From the NCBI GenBank assembly GCA_029262635.1, contig JAJCZA010000002.1, positions 372,001 through 436,000 on the forward strand: a stretch of DNA of 64,000 bases, written 5' to 3'. The notes beneath the pieces were generated by a model. The model was not told the origin of the DNA, searched no databases, and saw nothing but the letters and a program-made list of their open reading frames with translations. Of this stretch, positions 27,913 through 36,872 are shown one piece after another. This DNA is from Vampirovibrionales bacterium. GTDB taxonomy: Bacteria > Cyanobacteriota > Vampirovibrionia > Vampirovibrionales > Vampirovibrionaceae. A program made the translations under genes and the position numbers. Position 1 is the first letter of the stretch. Every line of letters begins with the position of its first letter.

Positions 27913-27931
27913 GATAATAATTCTCATTAGC
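27913..27931. promoter_or_regulatory. Fur box upstream of feoAB
   Basis: GATAATAATTCTCATTAGC matches the 19-base Fur consensus GATAATGATAATCATTATC at 14 positions. It lies 32 bases upstream of feoA, where a repressor would block transcription. This implies iron repression of ferrous iron uptake. Confidence 0.7.
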
Positions 27932-27962
27932 ATCCCTTTCGCCTATCTCGTAAAGGTTTTTT

Positions 27963-28190
27963 ATGACACTGAATGAAACCCAAGTCGGTGATACCCTCTG
28001 CATTATCGACATTGCCAACCCGCAAATCGCTACCATGGCCATGCGATTGGGTATTTGCAAGGGAAGCAATCTCTCCGTTTGTTCTAAAGTTCCTGGCGGG
28101 CCCGTGGTGGTGCGCCGAGGTCATATGGAAATCGCGCTGGGCCGGGATATCTGCAAACAAATTACCGTAACCAAAGTATCATCCCAATGA
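27963..28190 (+). CDS. feoA: Ferrous iron transport protein A
   Basis: A 75-residue FeoA with the SH3-like fold typical of the family. Characteristic parts are VGDTLCIIDI, MAMRLGICKGSNLSV and the ending VRRGHMEIALGRDICKQI. FeoA is a small cytoplasmic partner that binds FeoB. The last codon and stop overlap the feoB start by four bases (ATGA), which suggests translational coupling. A Fur box lies just upstream. Confidence 0.93.
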   Translation: MTLNETQVGDTLCIIDIANPQIATMAMRLGICKGSNLSVCSKVPGGPVVVRRGHMEIALGRDICKQITVTKVSSQ

Positions 28191-30025
28191 CCCATACCCT
28201 CCTTCCACCCGACGCTCTTATGGCGCTCAAACCAGAGCCATCCGCCGGTGAGCGGCTGGTGATTCTGGCCGGTAACCCTAATGTGGGTAAATCCGTTGTT
28301 TTCAATGCCCTCACCGGCTTATATGTCAATGTGTCCAATTTCCCCGGTACCACGGTGGACATTCCTCGCGGTAAGCTGGATGAAAACACGACCCTGCAAG
28401 ACACGCCAGGAATTTATGGCCTGTCTGGCATGAGTGAAGAGGAACAGGTCGCGGAAAAAGCCATCTTGAATGCTGATGTGGTCATTAACGTGGTCAGTGC
28501 CATTAGCTTGGAGCGGGATTTGTTCCTCACTCAACAGTTAATCGACTACGAAAAACGCCTGATTGTTGCTGTGAATCAGATGGATGAAGCTTGTGAGCGG
28601 AAACTGGATATTGACATGGTTAAGCTTTCAGAGCTTTTAGGGGTTCCGGTTTATGCTTGTGTCGCGACTCAGGGGCAAGGTATTGATAAACTTAAAACCC
28701 ATGTCTGGGATGCCAAAACAGGCAACAAGACCCCGGACTCCCCTCCGGCAGAAGTGCTTCAGGAAGATGAAAAACATCCCGGAAAACGTTTGACGCTTTA
28801 TGGCCACCGTCGACACCACGTCAATGCCATTAGCGCCAATGTGGTTCATCAACATGAGGACGAAAACAAAAATACTTGGCGTCACCAATTTTCCCGGAAA
28901 CTCGGTGACGCTTTTCTCAATCCGGTTATTGGTCTTATTGCAATGGCCGGCGTCCTTCTTTCCCTGTATCAAGTAGTCGGGGTTTGGGTGGCAGGCGATA
29001 CGGTTGATTTTACCGAAGGCACCGTCATGCTAGGCTATGTGGTTCCTTTCCTTAAAGGGCTGGTTGAAACCGTGGTGCCTGCTGGCAACTGGTTCCATCA
29101 ACTGTTGGTTGGTGAATTCGGGGTCATCACCATGAGTATTCAGTACATCTATGGCGTATTGTTTCCATTGGTGTTGGGATTTTATATTTATATCTCCCTG
29201 CTGGAAGATTGCGGCTACCTGCCCCGGGTGGCTGTTCTTTCGGATAGTCTTCTTAGTCGAATTGGCTTGAATGGTCGGGCGGTAATCCCTATTATTCTTG
29301 GTTTCGGCTGTGTCACCATGGCGACCGTCTCAACCCGGGTTCTGAACACCCAACGAGAGCGAACCATTGCCTCGACGATTTTGGCTATCACTGTTCCCTG
29401 TTCGGCTCAGCTTGCTGTGATTATGGCATTGATGGCCTCGGCAGGCGGACTTAAAGGCTGGCTGGTCTATGTTGCTTGTTTGTTTACCATTATGATTGCC
29501 CTGGGCACCATTTTAAATAACCTGCTTCCGGGTAAATCTACGCCACTGGTATTGGACTTACCCCCCATGCGACTTCCGTCCCTGAAAAACGTGTTTCAAA
29601 AAACATGGGTACGAACCCAAGCGTTTATTCGAGAAGCGGCCCCTTTGTTTATATTGGGGTCGGCCATTGTTGCTATTTTTCAGGTTAGCGGTTTTCTGGA
29701 CAAAATCCAGGTCTGGCTTTCGCCTGTCACGGTATCCTTGCTTCATTTGCCCAGTGAAACGGCCACGGCATTTGTTATGGGCATGGTGCGTCGGGATTTT
29801 GGCGCGGCGGGACTGCTTCACCTGAGTTCTTCCATCAATGCCATTCAAATGATGACGGCGCTTATCGTGATCACCCTGTTTGTTCCCTGTATTGCTTCTG
29901 CCGCCGTTTTTTGGAAAGAGCGAGGCATTAAAGAAGCAACCATGATCCTGATTGGTTCATGGTTGCTCGCTTTCGGTATTGGGACGCTGGTTTGCCGATT
30001 GCTCGAAGCCGTCCCTATCCTGTAA
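28187..30025 (+). CDS. feoB: Ferrous iron transporter B
   Basis: FeoB imports Fe2+ across the inner membrane under control of its GTPase domain. G motifs are GNPNVGKS (G1), FPGTTVD (G2), DTPGIYGL (G3) and NQMD (G4). The membrane part has GFGCVTMATVSTRVLNTQRER and the conserved PCSAQL. At 612 residues it is clearly shorter than E. coli FeoB (773). The region between the G domain and the first membrane helix is reduced, and holds a His-rich stretch (GHRRHH, VVHQHED). It is coupled to feoA and no feoC follows. Confidence 0.95.
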   Translation: MTHTLLPPDALMALKPEPSAGERLVILAGNPNVGKSVVFNALTGLYVNVSNFPGTTVDIPRGKLDENTTLQDTPGIYGLSGMSEEEQVAEKAILNADVVINVVSAISLERDLFLTQQLIDYEKRLIVAVNQMDEACERKLDIDMVKLSELLGVPVYACVATQGQGIDKLKTHVWDAKTGNKTPDSPPAEVLQEDEKHPGKRLTLYGHRRHHVNAISANVVHQHEDENKNTWRHQFSRKLGDAFLNPVIGLIAMAGVLLSLYQVVGVWVAGDTVDFTEGTVMLGYVVPFLKGLVETVVPAGNWFHQLLVGEFGVITMSIQYIYGVLFPLVLGFYIYISLLEDCGYLPRVAVLSDSLLSRIGLNGRAVIPIILGFGCVTMATVSTRVLNTQRERTIASTILAITVPCSAQLAVIMALMASAGGLKGWLVYVACLFTIMIALGTILNNLLPGKSTPLVLDLPPMRLPSLKNVFQKTWVRTQAFIREAAPLFILGSAIVAIFQVSGFLDKIQVWLSPVTVSLLHLPSETATAFVMGMVRRDFGAAGLLHLSSSINAIQMMTALIVITLFVPCIASAAVFWKERGIKEATMILIGSWLLAFGIGTLVCRLLEAVPIL

Positions 30026-30603
30026 TGTTTTAAAAACCCCTAATCCTTTCCGAGTCCCTCCACTAAATAACAATAAATTCCTCTGAGTCGGTCTTTTCGC
30101 TCCTGACGACACCTCCTTATTGCGCTTGACCCTATTTTACCCTTAACCACCTTGTCTATGATGCTCCTTCCTACTTTTGTTGGCCTTAAATAAAATGAAT
30201 GCCCTGTTTTTTCAATTTTTCTCAATTAAAACGATGAATTTTTAACGTTTACCTTTTTAAAATAAACCGACCTACGCTCCACCCTGCACCTGTTTTCGGT
30301 TTTGTTTTCCCCTGTGTTTATATAAAAAACGATTTCCTTATTTTTGGAACGGCTTTGCGCCAGGTTTAATCTTGTCTTAAGAATCCGCTTAAAAAATGTT
30401 CGGTATATCTCTGTGGCCCACATGGGCTACCTAGAGGAGGAAAAGGCTTTGGCGAGCCGTTATGCTAAAACTACATTGAGACAAAGATAGAAAATTAAGA
30501 AGAGAGTAACAGAACGAAAGAAACAAACTCCTGCAAGTTGTTGTATCCACGAACCTTCAGTTGTTTAGTTATATAGAGAAGAGAATTTAAAGAAGGGGGA
30601 TTC
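30026..30603. other. Intergenic region with a structured leader candidate
   Basis: The 577 bases between feoB and the EF-hand gene hold no convincing gene; the small reading frames on the minus strand have no family character. Near its end a nested hairpin (CTCT/AGAG enclosing TGGCCCA/TGGGCTA, 30410-30437) is followed by a second hairpin GGCT/AGCC at 30445-30458, about 145 bases before the EF-hand start codon. This could be a leader RNA. I do not recognise a known riboswitch. Confidence 0.4.
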
Positions 30604-31248
30604 ATGAGTATTGAATCCATGGCGGGTTCCGTCGGTAAAGAATTGCTCAAATCAGCGACCCGAAAAGAGGGCACGATTCGAAAACTCGGCGAGTCGCTGG
30701 GCAAAAAACTGTTGGAAAAATTCAGCGACAAGCTATCAAGCAACAAAAATTTTCAGCAACACCTTCAGCGCCTGCTGGATAAGCATGACGCTAGCACACC
30801 GACCAACGCAGGCACCACTCCGGCGCGCCACCACTTGCACCGCCCTTGGGGAGATGCCCTCGACTCGTCACCGGGGATTCAGTTCGGCCGTATCAACACC
30901 GAAAAAGCCCTGAGCGCCTTTCAGTCGTTTGATACCGATGCGAACGGAGAAATTAGTCAGGACGAACTGAGTCAAGGCATTGCGGATTTGGATACCCAAC
31001 TGGCCAATCTGCATGATCGGGATCATTCTGGCGCCTCGACAGAAAGCCGAACCCAACGGGCCGACATGAATAAAATGCGAAATATGGCCCAGAGTGCTTT
31101 GAATAACTATCAGATCATCGCCGGACTGGATGGCAATACAAAGGGACTGACCAGTGAGGACCTGATGGCGTTAGCGGGTCAGGATACTCATACCGACTCT
31201 ATCTCGCTTCGAGACTGGAGAAGTGTCCTGACAGGCAAGAAAGTCTGA
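30604..31248 (+). CDS. EF-hand domain protein
   Basis: A 214-residue soluble protein. One canonical EF-hand loop, DTDANGEISQDE, lies at about residues 113-124 with Asp/Asn/Glu ligands in the right places, preceded by the helix EKALSAFQSF. A second, non-canonical loop GLDGNTKGLTSEDL follows about 65 residues later. The first 60 residues are a basic amphipathic helix (GKELLKSATRK, LGKKLLEKFSDKL). An internal SPGIQFGR stands just before the EF-hand and resembles the FG tag but is not N-terminal. No signal peptide. AAGGGGGA lies upstream of the ATG. Confidence 0.75.
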   Translation: MSIESMAGSVGKELLKSATRKEGTIRKLGESLGKKLLEKFSDKLSSNKNFQQHLQRLLDKHDASTPTNAGTTPARHHLHRPWGDALDSSPGIQFGRINTEKALSAFQSFDTDANGEISQDELSQGIADLDTQLANLHDRDHSGASTESRTQRADMNKMRNMAQSALNNYQIIAGLDGNTKGLTSEDLMALAGQDTHTDSISLRDWRSVLTGKKV

Positions 31249-31526
31249 TTCTGTCTGCGATGTAGCGAATCGTAAAGCTTCCATCAAAAAGCGGTTAAGT
31301 TTTGACCGTTTCGACCGAAACCCATATCAAGAAACTTAAAAGATGGATAAACATCAATAGAAAAGACCATAACCCAATCTATTTAACCTAACCTGTTTTT
31401 TTCCCAAAACAATCCACACTCTGAGCTAGAGCACCCTGAGACGTATAAGCGTCCATATCAATGGGCGCCTGTTGCCGTTCGTATTACATACCACCTCACC
31501 CTAACCTTAATAGGAGGCCCTTCCCG

Positions 31527-32684
31527 ATGGAATGGAATGAGCTGTCATGCCTCGGTCAAAATCTAAATCCAGCCGATTCACTAAACAGTCGGATGATGGC
31601 TCCTTTTGACGAGGAGTACTATAAGGCTCTGGGGAAAAAACACCTGAACCATGGGCAATGGGAAAAAGCCATTGAAGCTTTAAACCATGCGACAAAACTT
31701 AATCCAAATGATGCGGAAAGCTTTAAAGAATTAGGCAAAGCTTATCGTTATGCGGGTCATCGGGAAAAAGCAGAAGAATGTTGCCAGCAGGCACTTGAAA
31801 TTGATCCGAGCTATGCCCCGGCCTACTGTAATTTGGCGATTCTCGCCAAAGAACGGTTTCAGTTCCAACTGGCGGAACAATACTATCAAAAAGCGTTGAC
31901 ACTGGATTCTAATCTCGCCCCAATCTGGTCGAATCTGGGTAATCTGTATTGCCTCATGGATCGTCCGGACGAAGCTTTTAAAGCCTATCAGGAGGCGATT
32001 ATGGCAGATTCCCAGTTTGCCCCGGCCTTTCTTAACATTGGGCGTCTGTATTACGCGCAAGGCGAAAAAGAACTTGCGCAACTTAGTTTGGAACGTTCGG
32101 CTGAACTGGTTTCTGATACGAAATCACCTCAATATGCTGAAATTTACCATTCTCTCGCCCAATTTTATGAACAGAACAATCAGATTGAACCGGCTATTCC
32201 GCTCTATGAAAAGGGGTTACTCCTGTCCCCCGAAAATATTGAAATCTGGAAAAACTTGGGAAAAGCCTATGCTAATCAGGGGCAATTTAAAAAGGCCATT
32301 GGCAGTTTTGCCATGGTCATGGAGCTGGATCCGGAAAATGCCCGAAATTATTATGAAGTCGCTCAGCTCTACTATCATTTGGGCGATCTGGAAAAATCCA
32401 ATACCGCATTAAGGCAAGCTCTTTCGGTGGCCCCGAAAATGACAGAAGCTTATTATGACTTAGGCGCTAATCTTTATGAACAGGGCGATTTGGACAGTGC
32501 CATGATGTTGGTGAGTCAGGCCATGGATTTAGAACCGGAGTACGACCTGCCGTATTATTTAATGGGCATGATTGAACTGTCTCAAAACAACCTGAAACAA
32601 GCTTACCGATTCTATGAGCGCCTGCAGGATCTTCGCTCTAATTGGGCTGAGCCTTTATTCAATCATATTAAAACGAATCCTTGA
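31527..32684 (+). CDS. Tetratricopeptide-repeat protein
   Basis: A 385-residue protein made of about ten TPR units of 34 residues after a 30-residue N-terminal stretch. Clear repeats include YYKALGKKHLNHGQWEKAIE, AESFKELGKAYRYAGHREKA and IEIWKNLGKAYANQGQFKKA. TPR solenoids bind partner proteins; no catalytic domain is attached. The ATG at 31527 has TAGGAGG ten bases upstream; an ATG at 31461 has none. A second TPR gene follows after 320 bases but does not look like a simple duplicate. Confidence 0.9.
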   Translation: MEWNELSCLGQNLNPADSLNSRMMAPFDEEYYKALGKKHLNHGQWEKAIEALNHATKLNPNDAESFKELGKAYRYAGHREKAEECCQQALEIDPSYAPAYCNLAILAKERFQFQLAEQYYQKALTLDSNLAPIWSNLGNLYCLMDRPDEAFKAYQEAIMADSQFAPAFLNIGRLYYAQGEKELAQLSLERSAELVSDTKSPQYAEIYHSLAQFYEQNNQIEPAIPLYEKGLLLSPENIEIWKNLGKAYANQGQFKKAIGSFAMVMELDPENARNYYEVAQLYYHLGDLEKSNTALRQALSVAPKMTEAYYDLGANLYEQGDLDSAMMLVSQAMDLEPEYDLPYYLMGMIELSQNNLKQAYRFYERLQDLRSNWAEPLFNHIKTNP

Positions 32685-33005
32685 TTCGTTAACGGCGATA
32701 ACGACGTTGTCGCCATGCTCATCGTCACGTATCTTTTGTACGATCCTCAACAACTGTGCTTTTGACGCCTCATAGGCGTCAAATTGATTACAGGCCCTAA
32801 GGTGAATTCTAAAGTCTTAAAAAAGCCCAGGATTCTTTGTTAATAGGGATTGGGCTTCTCTGTAATAACATCTCTATAGCCGTAAATATTTGTAACGCTT
32901 TGACGGAAAATCCAAAAGAAATCATGGGCATCTTCCGATACCTAAGACAAGAGAAAACGAGATGATATTTCATGTGTTAGATAACGAGGTCTAGAGGGGT
33001 CGCTG
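32685..33005. repeat. Intergenic region with stacked hairpins
   Basis: Between the two TPR genes several inverted repeats follow one another. A near-palindrome around GGCGATAACGACGTTGTCGC sits near 32694-32714. TTTGACGCCT (32761-32770) pairs with AGGCGTCAAA (32774-32783). AAGCCCA (32823-32829) pairs with TGGGCTT (32851-32857). No coding region is present. This has the look of a dispersed extragenic repeat or a structured 3' end. Confidence 0.45.
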
Positions 33006-34571
33006 ATGCGCCTACGGGAGAATAATCCATTAATACCAACCACGGCTGTTTATTCGCTGACACAGATAGAAGAAACTGCTTATCAAAATTATGTCAAAAC
33101 GGGCGAATACTTGCTAAGAAAACATAATGATGTAACTCATCCGGCTAATTTACTGGACGAGGTACTCAACGAGTTTTCCAAGGCTTTGGAAATTCGTCCT
33201 GATTCCGCAGATTTGCAAGGGCGAATGGCGCGAGTTTGGGTTAAGAAAGGCCACTACCCAAAAGCTGAAACTTACGCCAAAAAAGCGCTCAAAAATAATC
33301 CTAATCAGCCTGAGGCCCACTACGTTCTTGGCTATATTGCCTACAAACGAGACGGCTTGGAAGAAAGCTTGAAGCACCTCCATCAAGCGGTTTGCCATGG
33401 TGGCTTAAAAACCAGCTCATACCGTTTTTGCCTTGCCTATGTCTATAATGCGTTAAGCGAAAAATCCGCTGGCCTGAGTTCTCTGAAACGACTCAGTCAA
33501 GTGGCTTATTATATCGCCACAGGCTTACCGTTTATGGGTCTGGAAACAGAGCGACTGAGCTTGTCTAATCTGTTTAAAATTATCCCTTCTGCCATTAAAG
33601 CTTACCAGCAGGAGAAGGGTCATGATCTCGACGGTGCTCTTAAAGAATTGCTCAAAACACACGAAGCCTTTCCCGGCCTGCCCGCCATTCAAAATATGAT
33701 CGGCGCTTTATATCATAACAAAGGGCTTCGCGAAGAGTCATCCTATTGGTACCGAAAAGCCATTCATCGAAATCCGCTCAATGAAGAGGGCTATTTACAA
33801 CTGGGCCGTATTCTGGAAGAAAGCGGCGTCTATGATGTGGCATTGGAAATGTATCAAAAGTTGCTCAGTCTAAAACCCAACAACCCTGAAGTCCATTGTA
33901 GTATGGGCAATGTGCTGTACATGAGCGAGCGATTTGAAGAAGCCATTCACTATTATCGATCCGCTTTTCAGCTCAGCGACGATAAACCCTGGAAAGCTCT
34001 GCTTGCGCAAAGCATGTCTAAAATTTATCAGGATCAGTTTCTGAATCCAGAAGCTGCTCAAGGCGCCTTGCAACTTGCCATTGAACTGGATCCCGGTGAT
34101 GTCGTCCATTATATTCACTTGGGGATTCTCCACTTTGAAACCGGTGATTACCTCAGTGCGGAAAAGTTATATGAATCCGCACTGAAGATTGAGTCCAGCC
34201 ATCCTCAGCTTTACTCCAGTCTGGGCTACCTGAAGTGGATGAACGACGATATTGACGAAGCGCTTCGTCTGTACGAAAAATCCGTTGAACTGGATCCTTT
34301 CTATGACGTGCCCTATAACAACATGGGTGTTATTTATCTCGATACCTTGGGCAATATTCCAAAAGCCATTACACTCTTTGAGGAGGCCATTAGCCTGAAT
34401 GAAAACTATGCGCTGGCTCACTATAATCTGGGGCGTGCCCACAGTTTTCTCAACAATAAGCTGGAAGCGGCCAGCGCGTTTCGAAAAACACAAAGAATTA
34501 ATGATGTGACCAACGAATTGGATAATTCTGAATTAGAAGATCGTATTTTTAAATTATTTGAAAGCCAGTAA
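33006..34571 (+). CDS. Tetratricopeptide-repeat protein
   Basis: A TPR protein of 521 residues with about eleven repeats spread over its length. Examples are ADLQGRMARVWVKKGHYPKA, PEAHYVLGYIAYKRDGLEES, PEVHCSMGNVLYMSERFEEA and YNNMGVIYLDTLGNIPKA. A less regular segment (residues about 140-215, with LSNLFKIIPSAIKAY) interrupts the array. It has no signal peptide or enzyme domain. GAGGGGT lies upstream of the ATG. It is likely a scaffold or regulator adaptor. Confidence 0.9.
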   Translation: MRLRENNPLIPTTAVYSLTQIEETAYQNYVKTGEYLLRKHNDVTHPANLLDEVLNEFSKALEIRPDSADLQGRMARVWVKKGHYPKAETYAKKALKNNPNQPEAHYVLGYIAYKRDGLEESLKHLHQAVCHGGLKTSSYRFCLAYVYNALSEKSAGLSSLKRLSQVAYYIATGLPFMGLETERLSLSNLFKIIPSAIKAYQQEKGHDLDGALKELLKTHEAFPGLPAIQNMIGALYHNKGLREESSYWYRKAIHRNPLNEEGYLQLGRILEESGVYDVALEMYQKLLSLKPNNPEVHCSMGNVLYMSERFEEAIHYYRSAFQLSDDKPWKALLAQSMSKIYQDQFLNPEAAQGALQLAIELDPGDVVHYIHLGILHFETGDYLSAEKLYESALKIESSHPQLYSSLGYLKWMNDDIDEALRLYEKSVELDPFYDVPYNNMGVIYLDTLGNIPKAITLFEEAISLNENYALAHYNLGRAHSFLNNKLEAASAFRKTQRINDVTNELDNSELEDRIFKLFESQ

Positions 34572-34762
34572 GACGATTTATTTGATATTTATTCCTTATT
34601 AAAAACTCCTCCCCTTATTCATAATATATACCGGCCGGACTCGCCCAAGAGAAAGGTCGGTTTCTTTATGAGGGCAATTTTTTTCTTTCAGTGGATTTAT
34701 GTTTGTATTCACCATTTATCTGTCGGTTCGTTTTTTAACGCATCAAATTAGAGGTTCCTATT

Positions 34763-35224
34763 ATGACATTATCTTTGACATCCCCATGCCAACCCCAATT
34801 TGGCCAACTTTCTTATACGACGGTTGGGAAGAAAAAATATTCCGGGTATCCCCACTCAACGCATCAGCTCAACATTGCGGCGACGGATGATGCTTTTGAC
34901 CAATATCAATCTGTTCTCAAGCCTGAACAGGCATTTGTTTTTGATCCCAAACAACCTAATAGTAAAGGCCCTTCTGTTAAACTAGGCACCGTCACCCTTG
35001 TTTTTGATCTCAACGCCAAACAGGTAGATATCATCACCGAGAAACGCCTTGGCGAAGAAGGAAGTCCACTTCCTTCTATCAGAGACATGAATTTAATTAA
35101 AAACATGGTAACGATCCTTGGCGTGACAAATTTGGGCCCGAAAAATGAGTCAATGCTCCAGCAGTTTGTTGATATTCTAGGGCAGGTTCAAACTTTAGAA
35201 TCAACGGAACAAACAGGCACCTAA
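34763..35224 (+). CDS. FG-tagged hypothetical protein
   Basis: This 153-residue protein matches no family I know. The N-terminus reads MTLSLTSPCQPQFGQLS, with the FG tag at Phe13. The rest is an ordinary soluble alpha/beta sequence (SVKLGTVTLVFDLNAKQVDIIT), with a helical C-terminus. No signal peptide or membrane segment. AGAGGT lies ten bases upstream of the ATG. It stands alone between the second TPR gene and tRNA-Ser. Confidence 0.6.
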   Translation: MTLSLTSPCQPQFGQLSYTTVGKKKYSGYPHSTHQLNIAATDDAFDQYQSVLKPEQAFVFDPKQPNSKGPSVKLGTVTLVFDLNAKQVDIITEKRLGEEGSPLPSIRDMNLIKNMVTILGVTNLGPKNESMLQQFVDILGQVQTLESTEQTGT

Positions 35225-35361
35225 AAAACATTTTCCTTTGTCCATACTCAATTTTATTCTCCCAATGCCTGCTTATCCCTGCCATAAAAACACACACTTC
35301 TCATTCAGGGTGGATTCGGTATAATAAATGGCCGACCAAAAATTCAAAAAAAGTAGCCCAT

Positions 35362-35447
35362 GGATGTGATCCGAATTGGCTAGGAAGCCGCCTCGAAAGC
35401 GGTCGCCCCTCACGGGGTTGCAGGTTCGAGTCCTGTCACATCCGCCA
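35362..35447 (+). tRNA. tRNA-Ser (CGA)
   Basis: An 86-base class II tRNA with acceptor GGATGTG/CACATCC, anticodon loop CTCGAAA (anticodon CGA), a long variable arm (CGCCCCTCACGGGG) and encoded CCA. It lies 29 bases from the 3' end of a convergent zinc-ribbon gene. Confidence 0.96.
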
Positions 35448-35476
35448 CTTTTCTCTTTCGTATTATCACAGGGACT

Positions 35477-35923
35477 TTAGATAGCGGGAGCCAATAGGCC
35501 ACGGCAAATGTTGTTAGCGTGTTTCGATTCTGGTGTCTGGCTTCCCGCTGAATCAAACCAGACTTTGGGCTTGCCTGTAAAAGCTTGGTGGCGATTGAGA
35601 TAAGCATGTTCATCCTGAACCACCAGAATCGCTTTGTGTAGGTGGTAATAGGCGGGGTTTTCCAGATAGTCCAGTCGTGTTTCGTTTTGACCGCAAGCTG
35701 TACAGTAGTTTTCCAAGGGGAAAACCGTCCGAAAGATAAACCGGCTGGCCCGTTTCGTCTGGCAAAACTCACACCGAAGTACGGCCCATTGCAGAATCAC
35801 CGTCCGTCCGCAGTCCGGGCAAATCGATTTTCCTTCCGTAAAGGGGGCATTGGCATGATTGCAACTAAACACCGCATAAAACAGGCGATAGCTTTCAAAC
35901 AGGATGGCCAACAGTCCTTGCAT
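35477..35923 (-). CDS. Zinc-ribbon protein of unknown function
   Basis: A protein of about 148 residues with seven or more Cys arranged as zinc ribbons: CPDCG, CEFCQ and CTACG. A hydrophobic stretch (LLAILFESYRLFYAVF) precedes them. It is divergent from comF, and both share Cys-pair zinc sites, but it has no phosphoribosyltransferase motif. The start is uncertain. I choose the ATG at 35923, which has AGAGG very close upstream. Candidates at 35941 (ATG) and 35968 (TTG) are also open. Confidence 0.55.
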   Translation of the reverse strand: MQGLLAILFESYRLFYAVFSCNHANAPFTEGKSICPDCGRTVILQWAVLRCEFCQTKRASRFIFRTVFPLENYCTACGQNETRLDYLENPAYYHLHKAILVVQDEHAYLNRHQAFTGKPKVWFDSAGSQTPESKHANNICRGLLAPAI

Positions 35924-36085
35924 TATCCTCTGTACAATCATATTAAAATCATAAAAAGCTTTCTGCAAAAATCAATGTTCTTTCTGATTTTTATTGGTTA
36001 GGACGGCCTCACTACTAAAATTTGTATCATTTTGACAGAACGAGCGCTTGCATATGGTATAAATAAAGCGTTTATCATTCGGTCA

Positions 36086-36841
36086 ATGCATATGCTCAAC
36101 CAACTGCTCACCAAAATTAAAACTGCCCTGAAAAACGAGACCTGCGCTCATTGCCAGGCTGTTGAAATCGTTTCCCGCGGGTTGATTTGCGATGACTGCC
36201 GAGGCAAGCTGGGTATTCGGGAAGGGTTTCCTTTGGCTAAAAAAGGGGGATTCACCCTCTATTCAGCGGCTATGTTTAATCCCCGGATCAAGCGACTCCT
36301 GTATCCTTATAAGTTTTATCACCGTACCGATTATGCGGAGTCGCTGGCCGATATCCTTATCGATCACTGGCAGCAGGTGAATATCCCGGAAATTTCTTCC
36401 GAAAACGTGTTGGTCGTTCCCATTCCCAGCCGATGGAAAGAAAATCACGTCAGCGCCTTTGCCGAGGCTTTTGCTCGTGGGTTTAGCTACGGCTTTGACG
36501 ATACCCTGCTTCAGTGGGAACGAGATACCATTCCCCAACATAAATTGACCGGCAAAAAACGGCGCTGGGAAAATATGAGCGGCAGTATGCGTGTCGCCAC
36601 GACCTCCTCCGTGGATCTATCCCTCCCAGAAGACTCCAAAAACTTGCAACGGGACAAACAAACGCCTAGAATAGGGGCGTTAACATCAAAAACGGTTTTG
36701 ATTATTGATGACATGACCACCACTGGCGCCACATTCTACGAAGCCTCTCAGGCGTTCCGGCGTATCCCCGATTTTAAAGGGGATATCATTAACCTTTCCC
36801 TCTGTCATGTACCCCTTGCTCTTCGGAAGCAGATTATTTAA
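36086..36841 (+). CDS. comF: ComF-family phosphoribosyltransferase
   Basis: A 251-residue ComF. A zinc finger near the N-terminus (CAHCQAVEI...CDDC) is followed by the body and the PRPP-binding loop IIDDMTTTGAT near residue 207. ComF proteins are needed for DNA uptake in competent bacteria and bind Pri-type helicase factors. An internal insertion (residues about 170-200, with SSVDLSLPEDSKNLQ) is unusual. The start is one of two close ATG codons at 36086 and 36092. It is 31 bases upstream of the homoserine dehydrogenase gene. Confidence 0.85.
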   Translation: MHMLNQLLTKIKTALKNETCAHCQAVEIVSRGLICDDCRGKLGIREGFPLAKKGGFTLYSAAMFNPRIKRLLYPYKFYHRTDYAESLADILIDHWQQVNIPEISSENVLVVPIPSRWKENHVSAFAEAFARGFSYGFDDTLLQWERDTIPQHKLTGKKRRWENMSGSMRVATTSSVDLSLPEDSKNLQRDKQTPRIGALTSKTVLIIDDMTTTGATFYEASQAFRRIPDFKGDIINLSLCHVPLALRKQII

Positions 36842-36872
36842 TTAAATACCGTTGCCACACAAGGTTTTTCCC

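Noticed and set aside
30040-30423. Two minus-strand reading frames in the feoB-EF-hand gap
   Set aside because: Basic, no binding site, no recognisable domain; overlap a structured intergenic stretch.
36032-36063. TTGACA before comF as a -35 box
   Set aside because: The nearest -10 candidates sit at spacings of 15 or 20 bases, so the promoter is doubtful.
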